A stretch of DNA of 64,000 bases from Hyunsoonleella aquatilis (GTDB lineage Bacteria > Bacteroidota > Bacteroidia > Flavobacteriales > Flavobacteriaceae). Within the stretch, counting starts at the first letter, position 1, and each line of letters begins with the position of its first letter. The position numbers were made by a program, and so were the translations under genes. Positions 1-9,413 of this stretch are shown here, in pieces. The stretch spans positions 620,001-684,000 of the forward strand of contig NZ_JACNMF010000003.1 of NCBI RefSeq assembly GCF_014270105.1, in the 5' to 3' direction. The notes beneath the pieces were generated by a model. That model did no database searches, had not been told where the DNA came from, and worked only from the letters and a program-made list of their open reading frames with translations.

Positions 1-2
1 TT

Positions 3-2771
3 TCTGAAGTAAACCCGAAAGAAAACATCATTATTAAAGGTGCGAAATTGCATAACCTCAAAAATATTGATGTGGTAATCCCTCGGAATAAATTAGTGGT
101 TATCACAGGGTTATCGGGCTCAGGGAAGTCCAGTTTGGCCTTTGATACGCTTTACGCCGAAGGCCAAAGACGTTATGTAGAAAGCCTTTCCAGCTATGCG
201 CGCCAGTTTTTAGGACGATTGAACAAGCCCAAGGTAGACTACATCAAAGGGATTGCTCCAGCCATTGCGATTGAGCAAAAGGTAAATTCTACCAATCCAC
301 GCTCAACAGTTGGGACGACTACTGAAATCTATGATTATCTAAAATTATTGTTTGCCCGAATCGGAAAAACTTACTCCCCTATTTCTGGTAATGAGGTGAA
401 AAAACATAGGGTTGGTGATGTTTTGAAGCACGTTAAATCCTTTTCGGAGGGTGAGAAACTTTTACTGCTCTCTCCTATTTATCTAGAAGAAGGACGTTCC
501 ATGGAAGATAAGCTAAAGACTTTGCAACAGCAGGGCTATGCAAGGGTGAAGCTTGAAGATGCGGTGGTACGGATTGATGAAATCGATGCTATTTTTGAAA
601 ACCAAACGGTTTTATTAGTGGTTGATAGGGTAATCACGAAAAACGAGGAAGATTTTTATAATCGGTTGGCTGATGCAATACAAACGGCTTTTTTTGAAGG
701 CAAAGGGGAATGTATTGTTGAAAGTTTGAATGACAATAAAGCTGTTAAATTCAGCAATAAGTTTGAATTGGACGGTATAAGTTTTTTGGAACCGAACGTG
801 CATTTATTCAGCTTCAATAATCCTTATGGTGCCTGCCCGAAATGTGAGGGCTACGGCGATATTATCGGGATTGATGAGGATTTAGTGATTCCGAACACAG
901 GATTGTCTGTGTATGAAAGTGCCATATTTCCATGGCGAGGGGAAAGCATGAGCTGGTATAAAGACCAGTTGGTGAACAATTCGCATAAATTCGACTTTCC
1001 TATCCACAAACCTTATTTTGAATTGACGGAGGAACAAAAGGAACTGATTTGGACAGGAAACCAATATTTTGAAGGCCTGAACTCCTTTTTTGCTGAATTG
1101 GAATCTAAGGCGTATAAAATTCAAAACCGGGTAATGCTATCGCGCTATCGGGGCAAAACCAAATGCAAAGTCTGTAACGGCAAACGTTTAAGGCCAGAAG
1201 CGAAGTATGTCAAAATAAACGGGGTTACCGTTACGGATCTCGTGGAAATGCCAATAAAGAAACTGGTTCAATTTTTTAAGGAGCTAGAATTGAGCGACCA
1301 TGATACCAATATCGCAACACGCCTGTTGAAAGAAATCAATAATAGGCTATCCTATTTGTCTAATGTTGGGCTCGATTATTTAACCTTAAACCGAAAGTCC
1401 AATACCCTTTCCGGAGGCGAAAGTCAACGGATTAATTTGGCCACTTCACTAGGCAGTAGCTTGGTCGGCTCTATGTATATTTTAGATGAACCAAGTATTG
1501 GTCTGCACCCAAAGGACACCGAACGATTGATTTCAGTATTAGAATCTCTACGGGATTTAGGCAATACAGTAATCGTCGTAGAACACGATGAGGATATTAT
1601 GAAAATGGCCGACCACATTATCGATATCGGCCCCGAAGCTGGGACTTTTGGCGGACAGATTGTGGCCACGGGAACATACCAAGACATTTTGGCTTCGGAA
1701 TCGCTCACCGCAAAATACCTCAATGAAAATCTCAAAATTGAAGTGCCAAAAACCAGAAGAACCTCAAAATACCATGTGGATATTAAGGGGGCTCGTGAAA
1801 ACAACTTAAAAAATATAGATATTAGCTTTCCATTGGGAATGCTGACCGTTGTAACTGGAGTTTCCGGTAGTGGCAAAAGCACATTGGTCAAAAAGATTCT
1901 ATTTCCAGCGTTGCAAAAAGCACTAACGGATTTTGGAGACAAACCGGGTCAATTTTCAGCTTTAGACGGAAATTTCAGCAATATCAAACAGATTGAATTT
2001 GTGGATCAAAACCCGATTGGACGATCCTCCCGATCTAATCCCGTTACCTACATCAAAGCTTACGACGACATTCGCGCACTGTTTTCAAAACAGAAATTGA
2101 GCAAGATTAGAAATTACCAGGCGAAACATTTTTCTTTTAACGTAGATGGCGGACGTTGTGAGACTTGTAAGGGCGAAGGTGAAGTAACCATTGAAATGCA
2201 ATTTATGGCTGATGTGCATTTGGAATGTGAGACCTGCAAAGGTAAACGCTTTAAAAAAGAAGTATTGGAAGTCACTTTTGCCGATAAAAACATCCACAAT
2301 ATTTTAAGTTTGACGATTGACGATGCCATTACTTTTTTTGAGGCCACGGAACAAACCAAAATCAAAAACAAACTGCAACCCCTTCAAGATGTTGGATTGG
2401 GCTACGTTACTTTGGGGCAAAGCTCCTCTACCCTTTCTGGCGGTGAGGCGCAACGGATTAAATTAGCATCTTTTTTAGGAAAGGGCAACACAAAAGACAA
2501 AGCCCTTTTTATTTTCGATGAACCCACTACTGGACTACATTTTCATGACATTCAAAAGTTATTGAAGTCTTTCGATGCTTTGATCGAAAAAGGGCATTCC
2601 ATTATTGTGGTGGAGCATAATTTGGAACTTATCAAATGTGCCGACCATATTATTGACTTAGGCCCTACCGGTGGACAAGAGGGCGGCAATCTTGTTGCTT
2701 TTGGCACTCCTGAGGATATCGCAAAAAACAAATCCTCAGTTACCGGAGCGTATCTTGAGGAAAAACTTTAA
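3..2771 (+). CDS. uvrA: UvrA, excinuclease ABC subunit A (5'-truncated by window edge)
   Basis: UvrA is the damage-sensing ATPase of nucleotide excision repair; it acts as a dimer with UvrB in the cytoplasm. The reading frame is open from base 3, and the UvrA N-terminal motif ([14 protein letters not shown]) runs across the TTG at 48, so the true start lies upstream. Two ABC modules are visible: Walker [10 protein letters not shown] near 111 and GVSGSGKST near 1857, and signatures LSGGESQR near 1410 and LSGGEAQR near 2437. Zinc-binding CxxC pairs lie near 834 (CPKC), 1170 (CKVC), 2158 (CETC) and 2230. The domain order and the length of over 900 residues match canonical UvrA. The gene converges on the DUF3667 gene with 43 bp between them and no obvious terminator. 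Confidence 0.95.
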   Translation, partial: SEVNPKENIIIKGAKLHNLKNIDVVIPRNKLVVITGLSGSGKSSLAFDTLYAEGQRRYVESLSSYARQFLGRLNKPKVDYIKGIAPAIAIEQKVNSTNPRSTVGTTTEIYDYLKLLFARIGKTYSPISGNEVKKHRVGDVLKHVKSFSEGEKLLLLSPIYLEEGRSMEDKLKTLQQQGYARVKLEDAVVRIDEIDAIFENQTVLLVVDRVITKNEEDFYNRLADAIQTAFFEGKGECIVESLNDNKAVKFSNKFELDGISFLEPNVHLFSFNNPYGACPKCEGYGDIIGIDEDLVIPNTGLSVYESAIFPWRGESMSWYKDQLVNNSHKFDFPIHKPYFELTEEQKELIWTGNQYFEGLNSFFAELESKAYKIQNRVMLSRYRGKTKCKVCNGKRLRPEAKYVKINGVTVTDLVEMPIKKLVQFFKELELSDHDTNIATRLLKEINNRLSYLSNVGLDYLTLNRKSNTLSGGESQRINLATSLGSSLVGSMYILDEPSIGLHPKDTERLISVLESLRDLGNTVIVVEHDEDIMKMADHIIDIGPEAGTFGGQIVATGTYQDILASESLTAKYLNENLKIEVPKTRRTSKYHVDIKGARENNLKNIDISFPLGMLTVVTGVSGSGKSTLVKKILFPALQKALTDFGDKPGQFSALDGNFSNIKQIEFVDQNPIGRSSRSNPVTYIKAYDDIRALFSKQKLSKIRNYQAKHFSFNVDGGRCETCKGEGEVTIEMQFMADVHLECETCKGKRFKKEVLEVTFADKNIHNILSLTIDDAITFFEATEQTKIKNKLQPLQDVGLGYVTLGQSSSTLSGGEAQRIKLASFLGKGNTKDKALFIFDEPTTGLHFHDIQKLLKSFDALIEKGHSIIVVEHNLELIKCADHIIDLGPTGGQEGGNLVAFGTPEDIAKNKSSVTGAYLEEKL

Positions 2772-2814
2772 CTTCAATTTCAACTTCATAGAATTTGCTG
2801 ATTTTTCTACTTTG

Positions 2815-3837
2815 CTAGAAAAACATAAACGCATAAACACCCAAAATAAATGCAGTTATGGGTGCCACTATTAATAAAAACAACACAGAAATAATACTGG
2901 CTTTCAAGAAACTTTTCAGCTTTCCCTGCGCATAGAATTTGCTTAATGCTAAAATCAAATAGACAAAAGTGGATAGCATAATCAAAAAATCGATCCAATC
3001 CGGCAAATCAAAAATGAAGTTGATGGCTAAAATTATGCTGAAAACCAGAAAAAGAAAAGAAAAGTAATAGAAACTAAACACCAAATGATGAGCATAAAAA
3101 ATGCCTTTTCGGTATAACAGTTTTAATATCAAAGCAAAAATCGGCAAAAGAAAAAATAATGCTATGGGTATGGTATCATAAAACGCCTGTAGTATATTAC
3201 CCCCTTTTCTAGATTTATAAAACTTCAATCCTTGAGCATATATCCGTTTTGTAAAGACGCCAGCGTCATCAGGCATCCCTATAGCCTTATACATTTCATC
3301 TTTTGGCGCATCAATGGCAATTAAGGAATCCAACTTCTTTGAACTAAAACCGAAATCAGACGCATTGGTGTTCTTTGAATTTTTTGCTGAAGTTAAAGAA
3401 TCGATTTGCTTACTGTAGGATTTTGGCAGATACTGCAAATCCACGGATTGGTTTTTCAAAATTGAATCAACATTAACCCTATTGGGCTTAAATGCCTTAG
3501 CAAAACTTTTGTCAACTGCTTGCACCTGTTGCCGCTGCACAAATGAAAACAGAAAGAAAAAAACAACCGTAATGAAAAGATACATCTGCGCCGGGTGCAG
3601 GTACAATAGGCGTTTACCTTCTATAAACTTACTGGCTAAATAACCAGGCTTAAATAGCAACGGAAAAAAACTTTTAAAAAAACGGGCGTCAAAAGAAAAA
3701 TAGTTGCTAATCGTATTATAAAACAGTACCCCTACGGTCAGTTCATCCTTAGCCTGTTGCCCACAATGGGGACAAAATTTAAAATGCCCCGCAAACTTCT
3801 GCTCACAATTCTTGCAAGTTTCTAATGTGTCTGACAT
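2815..3837 (-). CDS. DUF3667 family membrane protein with N-terminal zinc ribbon
   Basis: The 340-residue protein begins with a zinc ribbon (C8xxC11 and C22xxC25, as CKNC and CPHC). A conserved stretch around residues 35-85 (SFDARFFKSFFPLLFKPGY, then LHPAQMYLF) is typical of the DUF3667 family in Bacteroidota. About five hydrophobic segments follow: one near residues 85-105 and a cluster from 225 to the C-terminus. A soluble, charged loop of roughly 110 residues separates them. The family has no established function; the zinc ribbon facing the cytoplasm and the membrane anchor suggest a regulatory or assembly role, but that is inference. It is transcribed alone, divergent from the 4003 gene. 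Confidence 0.8.
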   Translation of the reverse strand: MSDTLETCKNCEQKFAGHFKFCPHCGQQAKDELTVGVLFYNTISNYFSFDARFFKSFFPLLFKPGYLASKFIEGKRLLYLHPAQMYLFITVVFFFLFSFVQRQQVQAVDKSFAKAFKPNRVNVDSILKNQSVDLQYLPKSYSKQIDSLTSAKNSKNTNASDFGFSSKKLDSLIAIDAPKDEMYKAIGMPDDAGVFTKRIYAQGLKFYKSRKGGNILQAFYDTIPIALFFLLPIFALILKLLYRKGIFYAHHLVFSFYYFSFLFLVFSIILAINFIFDLPDWIDFLIMLSTFVYLILALSKFYAQGKLKSFLKASIISVLFLLIVAPITAFILGVYAFMFF

Positions 3838-3922
3838 TGAACTTCATTGTTTAGTTAAAAATAAAAAAAGATTTATGAAATAAACCTTTTGCTAAATATT
3901 GTTTTTGAAATAGTTACATTTT

Positions 3923-3938
3923 TGGCACACAAATTGAA
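3923..3938 (+). promoter_or_regulatory. Sigma-54-like -24/-12 promoter for the 4003 gene
   Basis: The sequence TGGCACACAAATTGAA matches the RpoN pattern TGGCAC-N5-TTGCW with one mismatch (A for C at the -12 GC) and the correct spacing. It predicts transcription from about 3949, giving a 5' leader of about 54 nt before the ATG at 4003. The paralogous gene at 8060 has an equivalent site at the same distance, which raises confidence in both. Confidence 0.6.
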
Positions 3939-4002
3939 AATCGTAGTTCCAATAGCGTAAACCGAAAAGCTAAAGAGTAGGTAAAATTTAAATCAAAAAA
4001 CG

Positions 4003-4770
4003 ATGAGAACAACAGTACTATTTTTTACGGCCATGTTGATGAGTTTAACATCCGTAAGTGCATTTGAGGCTAATCACCATAAACCAAAGCATAAAAAACA
4101 TGTGTCCGAGACTTACCGCTACGCACAACCTATCCTATTTATTGAGCGCGGTGTTGAGTTTTTGATTTTCCCGGACGGAAGTTTTGATTTTAACACCGAT
4201 ACGTATCGCGATTTTTATAACAACAGGCCCAATTGGAACAGTCGCCGTGGCGTCAGCACCACTTATGGTGCACCAAATTCACTCTACCGAAGAAATAGGG
4301 GCGTATTTATAGCTCATGATAGGGATGGCAAGGTAAGGCGTATTGGCAATGTGTTTTTGAATTACGACAGGTATGGCAGGATAAAACGTGCAGGATCGGT
4401 ATATATGAATTATGCCTTTGGCCGTCCCCACGCGGCCTTAATTCAAGTTGGCGGATTGCGAGTAAACTTCAACCGATGGGGAGAAATTGTCAATACCCAT
4501 GGACAGGTAAACCGAGTTAGGGGCTATTGCAATTTTAATGGTTTTGGTAACGCCACAACAGGGCCCCAATTTGGCAATAGAAACAGACAATATGATGACG
4601 ACCGCTGGTTTGACAATAGAGATGACGATAGGTACGAGGAGGACGACCGCTGGTTTGACAACAGAGATGACAATAGGTACGAAGACGACGGTATTTACCA
4701 AAACGATGACAACTACTATTACTACAAACAAAATGGCAAAGTAAAGAAACACAAAAAGAATAGGAGGTAA
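4003..4770 (+). CDS. Secreted protein of unknown function, paralog of the 8060 product
   Basis: The 255-residue product starts with a signal peptide (about residues 1-20, ending SVSAF). I do not recognise a named family. Residues about 40-175 share a clear pattern with the 8060 product: a block of the form FIERGVEFLIFPDGSFDFN, then short repeats of the type YDRxGxIxxxGxVxxxY, each about 20 residues. The C-terminal 60 residues are highly acidic and tyrosine-rich, contain a 15-residue tandem duplication (DDRWFDNRDD type), and end in a basic tail (KKHKKNRR). The YDxxG repeats suggest a beta-rich periplasmic or surface protein. It sits downstream of a sigma-54-like promoter and upstream of a bidirectional hairpin. 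Confidence 0.75.
   Translation: MRTTVLFFTAMLMSLTSVSAFEANHHKPKHKKHVSETYRYAQPILFIERGVEFLIFPDGSFDFNTDTYRDFYNNRPNWNSRRGVSTTYGAPNSLYRRNRGVFIAHDRDGKVRRIGNVFLNYDRYGRIKRAGSVYMNYAFGRPHAALIQVGGLRVNFNRWGEIVNTHGQVNRVRGYCNFNGFGNATTGPQFGNRNRQYDDDRWFDNRDDDRYEEDDRWFDNRDDNRYEDDGIYQNDDNYYYYKQNGKVKKHKKNRR
4597..4686 (+). repeat. Tandem duplication, 2 x 45 bp inside the 4003 gene
   Basis: Two 45-bp units (4597-4641 and 4642-4686) encode DDRWFDNRDDDRYEE and DDRWFDNRDDNRYED. They differ at only a few bases, which suggests a recent in-frame duplication. The unit keeps the frame, so copy number could vary without breaking the gene. Confidence 0.85.
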
Positions 4771-4788
4771 TTTGTATAATCTTAAAAG

Positions 4789-4837
4789 TCACAAAAAAAC
4801 TTAAAGCCGCATTAGTAGCTTTAGGTTTTTTTTGTGA
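4789..4837. terminator. Bidirectional hairpin terminator
   Basis: TCACAAAAAAAC at 4789-4800 pairs with GTTTTTTTTGTGA at 4825-4837, and an inner AAAGC/GCTTT stem extends the hairpin. The A-rich left arm and T-rich right arm allow termination on both strands. It serves the 4003 gene from the left and the 4873 gene from the right. Confidence 0.65.
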
Positions 4838-4872
4838 TTTATTGTAACGATTTGACTAAACCGAATTTAAGG

Positions 4873-7146
4873 CTATTTAAACTTTTTGTAGTACGTTTTC
4901 AATACTTTATCAAATATATTTATTACCGTTTCTACATTCTTTTTAGTAAAACACAAAGGAGGTTTTGTTTTTATAACATTATCAAAAGGCCCATCCGTAC
5001 TAACTAAAATGTAACTATTTTTCATTTCGTTTTTAATGAATTGTGCCAATTTAGTGTCAGGGTCTTTTGTTCCATCTTTTACAATTTCAACTCCTATAAA
5101 TAACCCTCCTCCCCTAACATCACCTATGCATTCATACTTTTTAGAAAGCTTCTTTAAAAGACTCTGGTAGTAATTGCCCACTTCCCTGGCATTTTCTTGA
5201 AGGTTTTCTTCCTCAATAACATCTAAAACTGCGGAAGCGATTGCACACGATACGGGATTACCACCAAACGAACTAAAAAACTCCACACCTTGTTCAAATG
5301 ATGACGCTATTTCATCAGTGCATACTACAGCACCCATTGGGTGTCCGTTGGCAATCGGTTTTCCCAAAACAACCATGTCGGGAATCACATCTTGTGCTTC
5401 AAAACCCCAAAAGTATTCGCCAAGCCGTCCAAAACCAGTTTGAACTTCATCACTAATGCACACACCATTTTGGGCTCTTATGGCAGGGTACACTTGCTTT
5501 AAATAGCCATCTGCAAGAGGCACCTGTCCTGCGCAACCCACAATTGGCTCGCTTATAAAGGCCGCAATAGGCACAGCACTATTCTGTATTTGACGCACAG
5601 CATCTTTCCCGTAAAACACCCCAGCATCTTGTTCTTCAGCATATTTTCCTTTATAAACATTCGGCAAGGGTGTCTTTATAACATGGGCTTTTTGCCCTTC
5701 CCCTTTAGGATTGTTGAATTTATAATCACTTATATCCATTGACGTTTGTGTATTCCCATGGTAACCTGATTCCATTACCATAATGTGTTTTGCCTTGGTA
5801 TGATGGTGTGCCATGCGCATTGCCAAATCACTTGCTGCGCTCCCGGAGTTGACAAAGAACACTTTATTCAAGGACTTTGGGAAATAGCTAAGAAGCTTCT
5901 CGGCATAGTTATTTAATTCATCATACAAATAACGCGTGTTTGTATTTAACCTAGCCATTTGATTTTGCCCAGCTTTCACAACTTTCGGGTGAGCATGGCC
6001 TACATGTGGAATATTGTTGTAAGCATCTAGAAATGTGTTTCCGGAAGCATCGTACATGTACTGAAATGCAGAACGCACCATATGTATTGGATGATCGTAG
6101 CTTAAGGATAAGTTTTTACTAACGTGCTGCAATCTTCTTTCAATTAACTGTTGCACCGAAACAGGCTTAAGCCCGGACAAGCCAATTGCTTTTCTAAACT
6201 CATTTTCAGCATGAACTGGATTTATAGCCAACCACTTATGCAGCATTTTTAAAGCATGTTTTTCACTTACTGATGCATAAGTGTTTTCGGGGTTGGTCTT
6301 TTTTGCATGCGCGGAATTGCAGAGGCTCGTGCATAAACGCGCTGCTATTAAGTAGTAAAGCACTTTAACCTCCTCTTGCTTCAATGGAAGAATAGCATTA
6401 TACGATTGCAATATAATTGTCGCCCATTGTAATGGCTCTTCTTTATCGTAAGATCCGTATGTTATTGCAATAGCAAGTTCATTGATAAGAAACGAATGTG
6501 CAAGATCTCCAAAATCAATTATTCCTGCTACTTTATCTCCCTGAACCAATACATTCCATTCGTTAGCATCATTGTGTATGATTTGCTTTCTTAACTCGGG
6601 CATGTGCGGCCTAACGACTTCTTCAAATTGTTCAAAGAAGTAGATAATTACGCTTCTATCTCTTGGATTGGATATATCACCGATAAACTTTTTATTTAAG
6701 TCAAAATATTGTAAATCCCATTCCCATTGCCTTGCTTGAATAGTATGACTTTTAAAATTCGCAAGATGTTTATCCATTTTGGCCAAAAAAGAACCGAAAG
6801 ATTCAAATAACTTTGGCGTATGCTCTACATCTCCCATAAATTTCCCTTCTAAAAAGGATAACATTCTGCAAATTCTCTTTTCGTTGTCAACTTCAAGGAC
6901 CTTGGTGTGCATATTATCATTAAATGGAACGATACTAGGTGTACCTTTATCCATTTTCTCTTCCAAAAATACAAGCACTGCATTTTCTGCTTTTACGATA
7001 TCGTGAAGGCTGTCCGAAAATGCATAAGTCTTAAAAACGTAGTTACTAGATTTACCTAAAATCTTGTGGTTCTCATTATCATAACCGTTTAGATGCTTTA
7101 TCTTGTCAACAGTAAAACCGAACTCTTTTTCAATAAAAGCTTTCAT
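4873..7146 (-). CDS. APH-type kinase fused to class III PLP enzyme (aminotransferase or phospho-lyase)
   Basis: This 757-residue protein joins two enzymes. Residues about 1-320 form an aminoglycoside/choline-kinase-like phosphotransferase, with the catalytic loop HNDANEWN (H191, D193, N198) and the metal site DFGD at 211-214. Residues about 350-757 form a class III aminotransferase fold, with NSGSAASDLAM near 433, SDEVQTGFGR (D566 contacts the pyridine nitrogen) and the PLP lysine K596 in VLGKPIANGHP. The closest functional parallel is the pair hydroxylysine kinase and phosphohydroxylysine phospho-lyase, or ethanolamine-phosphate phospho-lyase. I infer that the first domain phosphorylates an amino alcohol and the second eliminates phosphate and ammonia. 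The start codon shares one base with the stop of the VOC gene (TAATG), so translation is coupled. Confidence 0.85.
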   Translation of the reverse strand: MKAFIEKEFGFTVDKIKHLNGYDNENHKILGKSSNYVFKTYAFSDSLHDIVKAENAVLVFLEEKMDKGTPSIVPFNDNMHTKVLEVDNEKRICRMLSFLEGKFMGDVEHTPKLFESFGSFLAKMDKHLANFKSHTIQARQWEWDLQYFDLNKKFIGDISNPRDRSVIIYFFEQFEEVVRPHMPELRKQIIHNDANEWNVLVQGDKVAGIIDFGDLAHSFLINELAIAITYGSYDKEEPLQWATIILQSYNAILPLKQEEVKVLYYLIAARLCTSLCNSAHAKKTNPENTYASVSEKHALKMLHKWLAINPVHAENEFRKAIGLSGLKPVSVQQLIERRLQHVSKNLSLSYDHPIHMVRSAFQYMYDASGNTFLDAYNNIPHVGHAHPKVVKAGQNQMARLNTNTRYLYDELNNYAEKLLSYFPKSLNKVFFVNSGSAASDLAMRMAHHHTKAKHIMVMESGYHGNTQTSMDISDYKFNNPKGEGQKAHVIKTPLPNVYKGKYAEEQDAGVFYGKDAVRQIQNSAVPIAAFISEPIVGCAGQVPLADGYLKQVYPAIRAQNGVCISDEVQTGFGRLGEYFWGFEAQDVIPDMVVLGKPIANGHPMGAVVCTDEIASSFEQGVEFFSSFGGNPVSCAIASAVLDVIEEENLQENAREVGNYYQSLLKKLSKKYECIGDVRGGGLFIGVEIVKDGTKDPDTKLAQFIKNEMKNSYILVSTDGPFDNVIKTKPPLCFTKKNVETVINIFDKVLKTYYKKFK

Positions 7147-7556
7147 TATTTGTAAATTTCATTTGTATTAGTGAATGCCTTAAATTCAAGTGGGTTGCCA
7201 CTATAATCAAACACGAACATGGTTAACTGTTCACCTGTTTTACCCTGATACCTTTGTTGTGGCCTAATTACGAATTCAACTTTAGCATCTTCCAGTTTCT
7301 TCTGTATTTCTGTAAATTGCTCAATGGAAAGCAAACAGCCGAAGTGAGGAATAGGAACATTAACCCCATCAACGCTGCCACAATAATCCAATGAGGGAAA
7401 GTTGTCGCTTACATGTGCGGATAATTGATTATCGAAAAAATTAAAATCGATCCATGATGTTGTCGATCTTCCTTCCTCGCAACCCAACACACCAATGTAA
7501 AACCTGCGGGTTGAATCAATGTCTTTTACTTTGAAGGCGAAATGAAATGAAGCCAT
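7146..7556 (-). CDS. VOC (glyoxalase/dioxygenase fold) family protein
   Basis: The 136-residue protein has the vicinal oxygen chelate pattern: N-terminal FHFAFKVKDIDSTRRFYIGVLG, a second module around PHFGCLLSIEQF, and a C-terminal VFDYSGNPLEFKAF. Residues compatible with a metal site (H4, E near the C-terminus) are present, but the substrate cannot be read from the sequence. It is the first gene of a two-gene operon; its TAA overlaps the ATG of the kinase-lyase fusion by one base. That tight coupling suggests it acts on the same substrate or on the aldehyde product of that enzyme. This last point is inference. Confidence 0.8.
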   Translation of the reverse strand: MASFHFAFKVKDIDSTRRFYIGVLGCEEGRSTTSWIDFNFFDNQLSAHVSDNFPSLDYCGSVDGVNVPIPHFGCLLSIEQFTEIQKKLEDAKVEFVIRPQQRYQGKTGEQLTMFVFDYSGNPLEFKAFTNTNEIYK

Positions 7557-7987
7557 ATAGTACTTTTTAATGATTTTTAGCCAATTAAAAACTTATCTGC
7601 TTTTCATGCTAATAAAATATACACTACCAACAACCTTTGCCCTTACGGAAGGCAGCCATCAGAAATTTATAGTTAGTTGTAATTAGGCACCAATTCTGAA
7701 ACTACCAAAATTTGACACTACTGAAAAAAAATAAAAATTCTAAAGTTTTTGGAGTTATTTTACATGAGATAAATGTACAAATAAAGCAGTATAAAAACCA
7801 CATGTTTTAGTACACCAGTAGCGGCTCTTTACCAAGTGCATTCTTTTAGGCTTCAACCACAATGCTCAGAAGGCTTTAATTATAAATAAATCTCTTTTTA
7901 AATAAAGGTCTCAACCTTTGGTCTAACCGCAAAATCCAGTATCCTAATTTTTTAATTGATCACCAGAACTTTTTTGATATCCTTTTT
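7557..7987. other. Intergenic stretch without a visible gene
   Basis: I find no credible coding frame or strong hairpin in these 431 bases. They must hold the promoter of the VOC operon (minus strand) and could hold upstream activator sites for the sigma-54-like promoter at 7988. An AT-rich tract around 7720-7760 is the only notable composition feature. Confidence 0.5.
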
Positions 7988-8003
7988 TGGCACGCTGTTT
8001 GTA
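7988..8003 (+). promoter_or_regulatory. Sigma-54-like -24/-12 promoter for the 8060 gene
   Basis: TGGCACGCTGTTTGTA matches the RpoN consensus TGGCACG-N4-TTGCA with a single mismatch (T for C at -12). Transcription would begin near 8014, leaving a leader of about 46 nt before ATG 8060. This also argues against the in-frame ATG at 8015, which would lie at the transcription start itself. Confidence 0.65.
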
Positions 8004-8059
8004 ATTCATAAAGCATGAACTTAAATACTGGAAAAATTCAGTACCTAAAACATACAATT

Positions 8060-9343
8060 ATGAAAAAGTTAGTTTTTTTATTAGCAGGTTTAATCCTTAG
8101 CGGGTTCACCGTCAATGCTACCCCGGATGTTACCGAAACTAGCCTTACGGCAAACTATTACAGAGGTTATGGAGACTCTTTCATATTTGTTGAAGGCGGT
8201 ATCGAATTCTCGGTATTTCCCGATGGGCAATTCGATTTTAATATTTTAAGGAACAATCCAAGATTTGGCGCTTCGTTTGGTTCACCAAACGTCAGTATCA
8301 GCTTTAACTCAGGTTTTGATTATAATGCTTATGTGCAGTATGACGAGTTTGGGGCCATTATTCAAATTGAAAATATTCCAATTTTTTACGATCATTTTGG
8401 TCGTATTGCTCAAGTTGGAAATGTAAACATCTATTACAATAATTTTGGTTACATATCACGTGTTGGCGGGCTGTATGTGCACTATAATAGGTTTAATCGT
8501 TTTTCGCACTGTACAGGTTTTATAAATGTATTCAACAGAAACTATATTTTCAGACCATGGCACCGTTTCTATGTGATACCACCAATTGATTTTTGTGTGG
8601 TTTTCAACAGGCCTTACAGACGTTTTTACAACCCTGTACGTTATGTTTATTCAAGACCGTTTTACAACAATTATAGGCCCAGAACGGCTGTGGCAACACG
8701 AAGAGGATTTGCTGTAAACAGAAACAGAAGTTACGCAACGGCATATAGAAGCTCAAGAAATAGAACGGCTGTTAACAATTTTAAATCATCTAGAAGATTG
8801 TCTTCAAATGATAGAGGTCAATTGCGCAATAACAATAATTTCAAAAGAAATTCTGATGTAAGGCGAAACAATAACATTGCAACAACTCGAAATTCGAATG
8901 CCAATAAGGAGGTGATCAGAAGAGAAAGCGTTCGAAATAATAATATTAGAAATACTCAGCCCAAAACAAGAGTAAACTCGAATAACGTAAGGCGTGAAAC
9001 CATGTCGAACCAAAGAGTTCAGACTAAAACTAGGATTAATGATAGCAATCAGCGTACTAGGGTAAACACAAACAATAATAGTAGGCAGGTTCAAAATAGA
9101 ACCCGAAGTACTCAAATTACGAGAAACAGGACAGCGGTAAAAAAACCAACGACAAACAATTCTCGTATATATAATGGAAACAGAAGTTCTAGTAGACAGA
9201 CCGTAAGTAGGTCTTCTCAAAGCAAACCTAAGGTTACCAGGCAGGCAACCTCAAGGTCAAGTCAAACAAGCACTAGAGTTGCACAAAACAGAAGCAACTC
9301 CAGAAGCAAAAGCACTAATACTTCATCTAGACGAAGACTATAA
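8060..9343 (+). CDS. Secreted Arg/Asn/Ser-rich protein, paralog of the 4003 product
   Basis: The product is 427 residues from ATG 8060, where a clean signal peptide begins (MKKLVFLLAGLILSG, cleavage after about VNA). An upstream ATG at 8015 would put 15 residues before it and is unlikely. Residues about 30-170 parallel the 4003 protein: FVEGGIEFSVFPDGQFDFN followed by YDxFGxIxxVGxVxIYY repeats. From about residue 180 to the end the protein is low-complexity and strongly basic, full of R, N, S, T and Q with very few acidic residues or cysteines. A basic, unfolded tail of about 240 residues could bind nucleic acid, polyanionic polysaccharide or the cell surface. No named family is recognised for the whole protein. 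Confidence 0.75.
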   Translation: MKKLVFLLAGLILSGFTVNATPDVTETSLTANYYRGYGDSFIFVEGGIEFSVFPDGQFDFNILRNNPRFGASFGSPNVSISFNSGFDYNAYVQYDEFGAIIQIENIPIFYDHFGRIAQVGNVNIYYNNFGYISRVGGLYVHYNRFNRFSHCTGFINVFNRNYIFRPWHRFYVIPPIDFCVVFNRPYRRFYNPVRYVYSRPFYNNYRPRTAVATRRGFAVNRNRSYATAYRSSRNRTAVNNFKSSRRLSSNDRGQLRNNNNFKRNSDVRRNNNIATTRNSNANKEVIRRESVRNNNIRNTQPKTRVNSNNVRRETMSNQRVQTKTRINDSNQRTRVNTNNNSRQVQNRTRSTQITRNRTAVKKPTTNNSRIYNGNRSSSRQTVSRSSQSKPKVTRQATSRSSQTSTRVAQNRSNSRSKSTNTSSRRRL

Positions 9344-9361
9344 TTTTTGGTTGGTTAGTTG

Positions 9362-9413
9362 GAAGCCCCGCGATAAGTATGCCTCAAAGCAACATCGTGG
9401 GGTTTCTTTTTTA
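9362..9413. terminator. Hairpin terminator after the 8060 gene
   Basis: A 12-bp stem, with two G-U pairs on the plus strand (9362-9373 with 9395-9406), encloses a 21-nt loop and is followed by a T-run. It ends plus-strand transcription just before the convergent flippase gene stops at 9411. Confidence 0.7.

Noticed and set aside
48-50. TTG at 48 as the start of uvrA
   Set aside because: The conserved UvrA N-terminus ([11 protein letters not shown]) runs across this codon and the frame is open to the window edge.
4438-4792. Antisense frames across the acidic repeat region
   Set aside because: They arise from codon bias of the repeat, and the valine/isoleucine-rich products resemble no protein.
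8015-8059. In-frame ATG at 8015 as start of the secreted protein
   Set aside because: The signal peptide begins at ATG 8060, and the predicted sigma-54 transcription start is about 8014, which leaves no leader for 8015.
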